Positions 20,766 through 23,087 of a DNA stretch of 23,087 bases are shown here, piece after piece; positions within the stretch are counted from its first letter, which is position 1; every line of letters begins with the position of its first letter. The position numbers and the translations under genes are program-made. The notes under the pieces were generated by a model that worked only from the letters and a program-made list of their open reading frames with translations, did not search any database and was not told the origin of the DNA. Source of the stretch: an uncultured Desulfovibrio sp. (GTDB lineage Bacteria > Desulfobacterota > Desulfovibrionia > Desulfovibrionales > Desulfovibrionaceae); contig NZ_CAJUBO010000028.1 in assembly GCF_910584445.1 (NCBI RefSeq), forward strand, positions 1-23,087. The letters are read 5' to 3'.

Positions 20766-22157
20766 ATGTCCCCGGCCCCTCGCCCCGCCCGTCTCACCAG
20801 CCGGAAGCAACGCCCCCTGCCCGTGTGGGCGCTGAGCCTCGGCTGCCCCAAGAACCGCGTGGACAGCGAACGTCTGCTCGGCTCGCTGGGCGTGCCGGTC
20901 AAAACCGTGGCCCATATGGGCCGCAGCCGGCTCATCTTCATCAATACCTGCGGATTCATCGAACCCGCGGTGCGCGAATCCATCCGCGCCGTGCTCGATG
21001 CGGCCCGACATGCGGGCAGACTGCGCCGGCGCCCGCTGCTGGCGGTGGCAGGCTGCATGGTGGGGCGCTACGGCGTGCGCGAGCTGGCGAAGGAACTCCC
21101 CGAAGTGGATCTCTGGCTGCCCACGGAAGCGCTGGAACGCTGGCCCGAACTCGTCACCGCGGCCCTGGGGCTTGTGCCCCCGCCGGAGGCCCGCCCCGGC
21201 GCGGCCGGCGGACGCCTGCTCTCCACCGGGCCTTCCTATGCCTGGCTCAAGATCGGCGAGGGCTGCCGCCACCATTGCGCCTTCTGCACCATCCCGGGCA
21301 TTCGCGGTCCCCTGCGCTCCACGCCCATGGAGGCCCTGCTGGCCGAGGCCCGCTGCCTTTTGGCGCAGGGCGTCCGCGAGCTTGACCTGGTGGCCCAGGA
21401 TGTCGCCTCTTGGGGCGGCGACAGGGCCACGGCCGACGGAGGGCGGGAACTGGGCGACCTGCTGGAGGCGCTCGCCGGGCTGGACGGCCTCGCGTGGCTG
21501 CGCCTGCTCTATCTCTACCCCACCGGCGTCACCGAAGCGCTGCTGCGGCGCATGCGCGCTCTGGGCGGTGCCAACGGCGCGGGAGGTCCGGTCCTGCCCT
21601 ATCTGGACATCCCCTTCCAGCATGCCGAGCCGCGCCTGCTCCGGGCCATGGGGCGTCCCTTCGCCGGCGATCCGCGCCGCGTGCTCGACCGCGTGCGCGC
21701 CGTCCTGCCGGACGCGGCCATCCGCACCACCATGATCGTCGGCTACCCCGGCGAAACCGAAGCGGACTTCACGGCCCTCTGCCGCTTTGTGGAGGCGGCC
21801 CGCTTCACCCATCTCGGCGTCTTTGCCTACCAGGCCGAAGACGGCACCCCGGCCGCGGCCCTGCCGGACCAGGTGCCCATGCCCGTGCGGGAGGAACGCC
21901 GCGCCGCGCTCATGGAACTTCAGGCGGACATCAGCGCGGAGATCCTTGCCAAAACGGTGGGCAGCCGCCTGCCCATCCTGGTGGACGCGCCCGAGGCGGA
22001 GTGGCCGGGGCTGCACCGGGGCCGCGTCTGGTTTCAGGCGCCGGAAGCGGACGGTACGACCTGGACGAGCGGTCCGGGCGTGACGCCCGGCGCCCTGGTG
22101 GAATGCGACATCGTGGAAAGCTCGACCTATGACCTCAGCGCGCTGGCCGAGTCATGA
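20766..22157 (+). CDS. rimO: Ribosomal protein S12 methylthiotransferase RimO
   Basis: RimO is a radical SAM enzyme with two 4Fe-4S clusters that adds a methylthio group to an Asp of ribosomal protein S12. The 463-residue product shows the N-terminal UPF0004 domain with SLGCPKNRVDSE, FINTCGFI and VAGCM, whose Cys bind the auxiliary cluster. The radical SAM core has EGCRHHCAFCTIPGIRG, then YLDIPFQHAEPRLLRAMGR and TTMIVGYPGETEADF. A TRAM-like C-terminal domain begins near VGSRLPILVD. The LGCPKNRVDSE signature points to RimO rather than MiaB. The start at 20766 lies 5 bases after the upstream stop; the frame opens at 20694 inside the previous gene. The gene sits in the glmS operon-like run. Confidence 0.95.
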   Translation: MSPAPRPARLTSRKQRPLPVWALSLGCPKNRVDSERLLGSLGVPVKTVAHMGRSRLIFINTCGFIEPAVRESIRAVLDAARHAGRLRRRPLLAVAGCMVGRYGVRELAKELPEVDLWLPTEALERWPELVTAALGLVPPPEARPGAAGGRLLSTGPSYAWLKIGEGCRHHCAFCTIPGIRGPLRSTPMEALLAEARCLLAQGVRELDLVAQDVASWGGDRATADGGRELGDLLEALAGLDGLAWLRLLYLYPTGVTEALLRRMRALGGANGAGGPVLPYLDIPFQHAEPRLLRAMGRPFAGDPRRVLDRVRAVLPDAAIRTTMIVGYPGETEADFTALCRFVEAARFTHLGVFAYQAEDGTPAAALPDQVPMPVREERRAALMELQADISAEILAKTVGSRLPILVDAPEAEWPGLHRGRVWFQAPEADGTTWTSGPGVTPGALVECDIVESSTYDLSALAES

Positions 22158-22279
22158 CCCAATTTTTCCCATTGCGGCGCGCCGTTCAACAGACGCCGGG
22201 CGGAAACGACGCCCGGCCAGCCCATGGAGCCGGCCGGCGGCCACCGGCCGCGGGAACCAGCCGCCAGGAGGTATCTCCC

Positions 22280-22921
22280 ATGTGTCCGCATGCCGCGTTG
22301 TTGCAGCGTCTCCTCATCGCCATCCTCGCGCTCGCCATGCCGCTTGTGGCATCCGGTCCCGTACGGGCAGAAGATAATGGGGCCACGGCCCGGGGCATGT
22401 TCACCATGCTGCCGACCAGCATTTTTGAAACGACGGCGGAGGGCCTTTCCGAAGCGGACAAGCAGCGGCTGCTCGCCGAGGGGCGCACCGAGTTTTGGGA
22501 GATCGCGGGCGAAACCTCCGATGTCCTCGTGTTCGCCAGTCTGCCGTTCCGCGACAGGGCTGTCGGGCTGCGCCTGTTCCACAATACGGCGGACGGCTCC
22601 ACCGAGGTGGCGGTGGGAACGCTCGGCGAACCCATCTGCACGGTGGAGCTTTGGCGCCTGGATGCCTCGGGGCGCGTCGTGCCCATCGATACGCCGCAGG
22701 AGCCGGATGCGCGGGAGTTTCTCGGCAAGGGGGAGAAACTCCCGGGAAATGTCACGCCCACAGTCCTCATCTGCCTTGGCCTTGGCGGCCTCAAGGCGGT
22801 GCCGGTCTTCTGGAGCAGCAAGGGGCAGGTGGATGTGCCCCTGCGGAATGACGTTTCGTTCCAGTGGACGGGAAAGGGCTTTGAAAAACGCGTGACTCCC
22901 CGGGAAGCAGGCTCCCGTTGA
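22280..22921 (+). CDS. Secreted hypothetical protein
   Basis: The 213-residue product begins with a clear signal peptide (LLQRLLIAILALAMPLVASG, cut probably after VRA near residue 30). The mature part has LSEADKQRLLAEGRTEFWEI, repeated beta-type stretches such as DVLVFASLPFRDRAVGLRLF and a C-terminal domain with PVFWSSKGQVDVPL. No enzymatic motif, lipobox or membrane anchor is visible, so it is probably a soluble periplasmic protein. I do not recognise the family. The ATG at 22280 was chosen because AGGAGG lies 8 bases upstream and the signal peptide starts there; the frame opens at 22154, overlapping the rimO end by four bases, which is a weaker alternative. Confidence 0.82.
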   Translation: MCPHAALLQRLLIAILALAMPLVASGPVRAEDNGATARGMFTMLPTSIFETTAEGLSEADKQRLLAEGRTEFWEIAGETSDVLVFASLPFRDRAVGLRLFHNTADGSTEVAVGTLGEPICTVELWRLDASGRVVPIDTPQEPDAREFLGKGEKLPGNVTPTVLICLGLGGLKAVPVFWSSKGQVDVPLRNDVSFQWTGKGFEKRVTPREAGSR

Positions 22922-22968
22922 TGCTTGACCGCCTGCGTGGCTGCCGGCAAAAAAAGTGAAAAAAGCAT

Positions 22969-22997
22969 TTGACACAGGCCGCCGCTCCGGCTATGTT
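22969..22997 (+). promoter_or_regulatory. tRNA-Ala promoter
   Basis: TTGACA (22969-22974), a perfect -35, and TATGTT (22992-22997) are separated by 17 bases and placed about 12 bases before the tRNA. Confidence 0.85.
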
Positions 22998-23008
22998 CTT
23001 CAGGCCGT

Positions 23009-23084
<76 letters not shown>

Positions 23085-23087
23085 CTT

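Noticed and set aside
20655..22016. Long minus-strand frame opposite rimO
   Set aside because: Antisense shadow of rimO with biased Gly/Arg/His composition and no start signal.

Overview
The window reads as a chromosomal segment of a GC-rich, Gram-negative, flagellated bacterium. Protein similarity recalled from memory points to a Desulfovibrio/Bilophila-type Desulfobacterota. Supports are the mix of htpG, lepA, flgE behind a sigma-54-type promoter, a VKOR-thioredoxin fusion, a PpiD/SurA-like chaperone, glmS and rimO. The genus call is inference; no 16S gene is present.

Core blocks. On the left, htpG (minus) and lepA (plus) diverge from a shared intergenic region. After tRNA-Phe (minus, 8287-8362) come a small lipoprotein (minus) and a divergent pair, a class I/II aminotransferase translationally coupled to an exported rhodanese. 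On the right, all on plus, are flgE, a VKOR-thioredoxin fusion, a PpiD-like periplasmic isomerase, glmS, a small papain-fold-like protein, rimO, a secreted hypothetical protein and tRNA-Ala(GGC) behind a near-consensus promoter. The VKOR fusion and the PpiD-like protein both suit envelope protein folding (disulfide formation, proline isomerisation). glmS makes the amino sugar for peptidoglycan and LPS.

Two accessory islands interrupt the core. Island A (about 4020-8286, between lepA and tRNA-Phe) carries an AT-rich FRG-domain gene, small phage-like ORFs with a terminator, a frame-damaged phage tail-protein remnant on the minus strand, an intact stand-alone HsdR_N-type PD-(D/E)XK protein, a tRNA-like three-stem RNA element without a T arm, and a BRO/Rha-type antirepressor gene broken by two frame changes. 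It looks like a decayed prophage next to a tRNA gene with defence-type cargo. Island B (about 10675-13020, between the rhodanese gene and flgE) is conspicuously AT-rich. It holds a radical SAM enzyme with an N-terminal B12-binding-like fold, a short Rossmann-like protein, and an IS200-type transposase remnant that has lost part of its catalytic centre.

The most notable non-coding signals are: a sigma-54-like promoter whose predicted start falls at the base of a terminator-shaped hairpin ahead of flgE; a 176-base glmS leader with three hairpins and an alternative pairing; tandem hairpins downstream of htpG, one of which begins with the stop codon; and the tRNA-like element at 7265-7326. No CRISPR array, rRNA or complete transposon was seen. 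The best candidate for an undescribed system is the FRG plus HsdR_N-type pair in island A, but a functional link between them is only a hypothesis.
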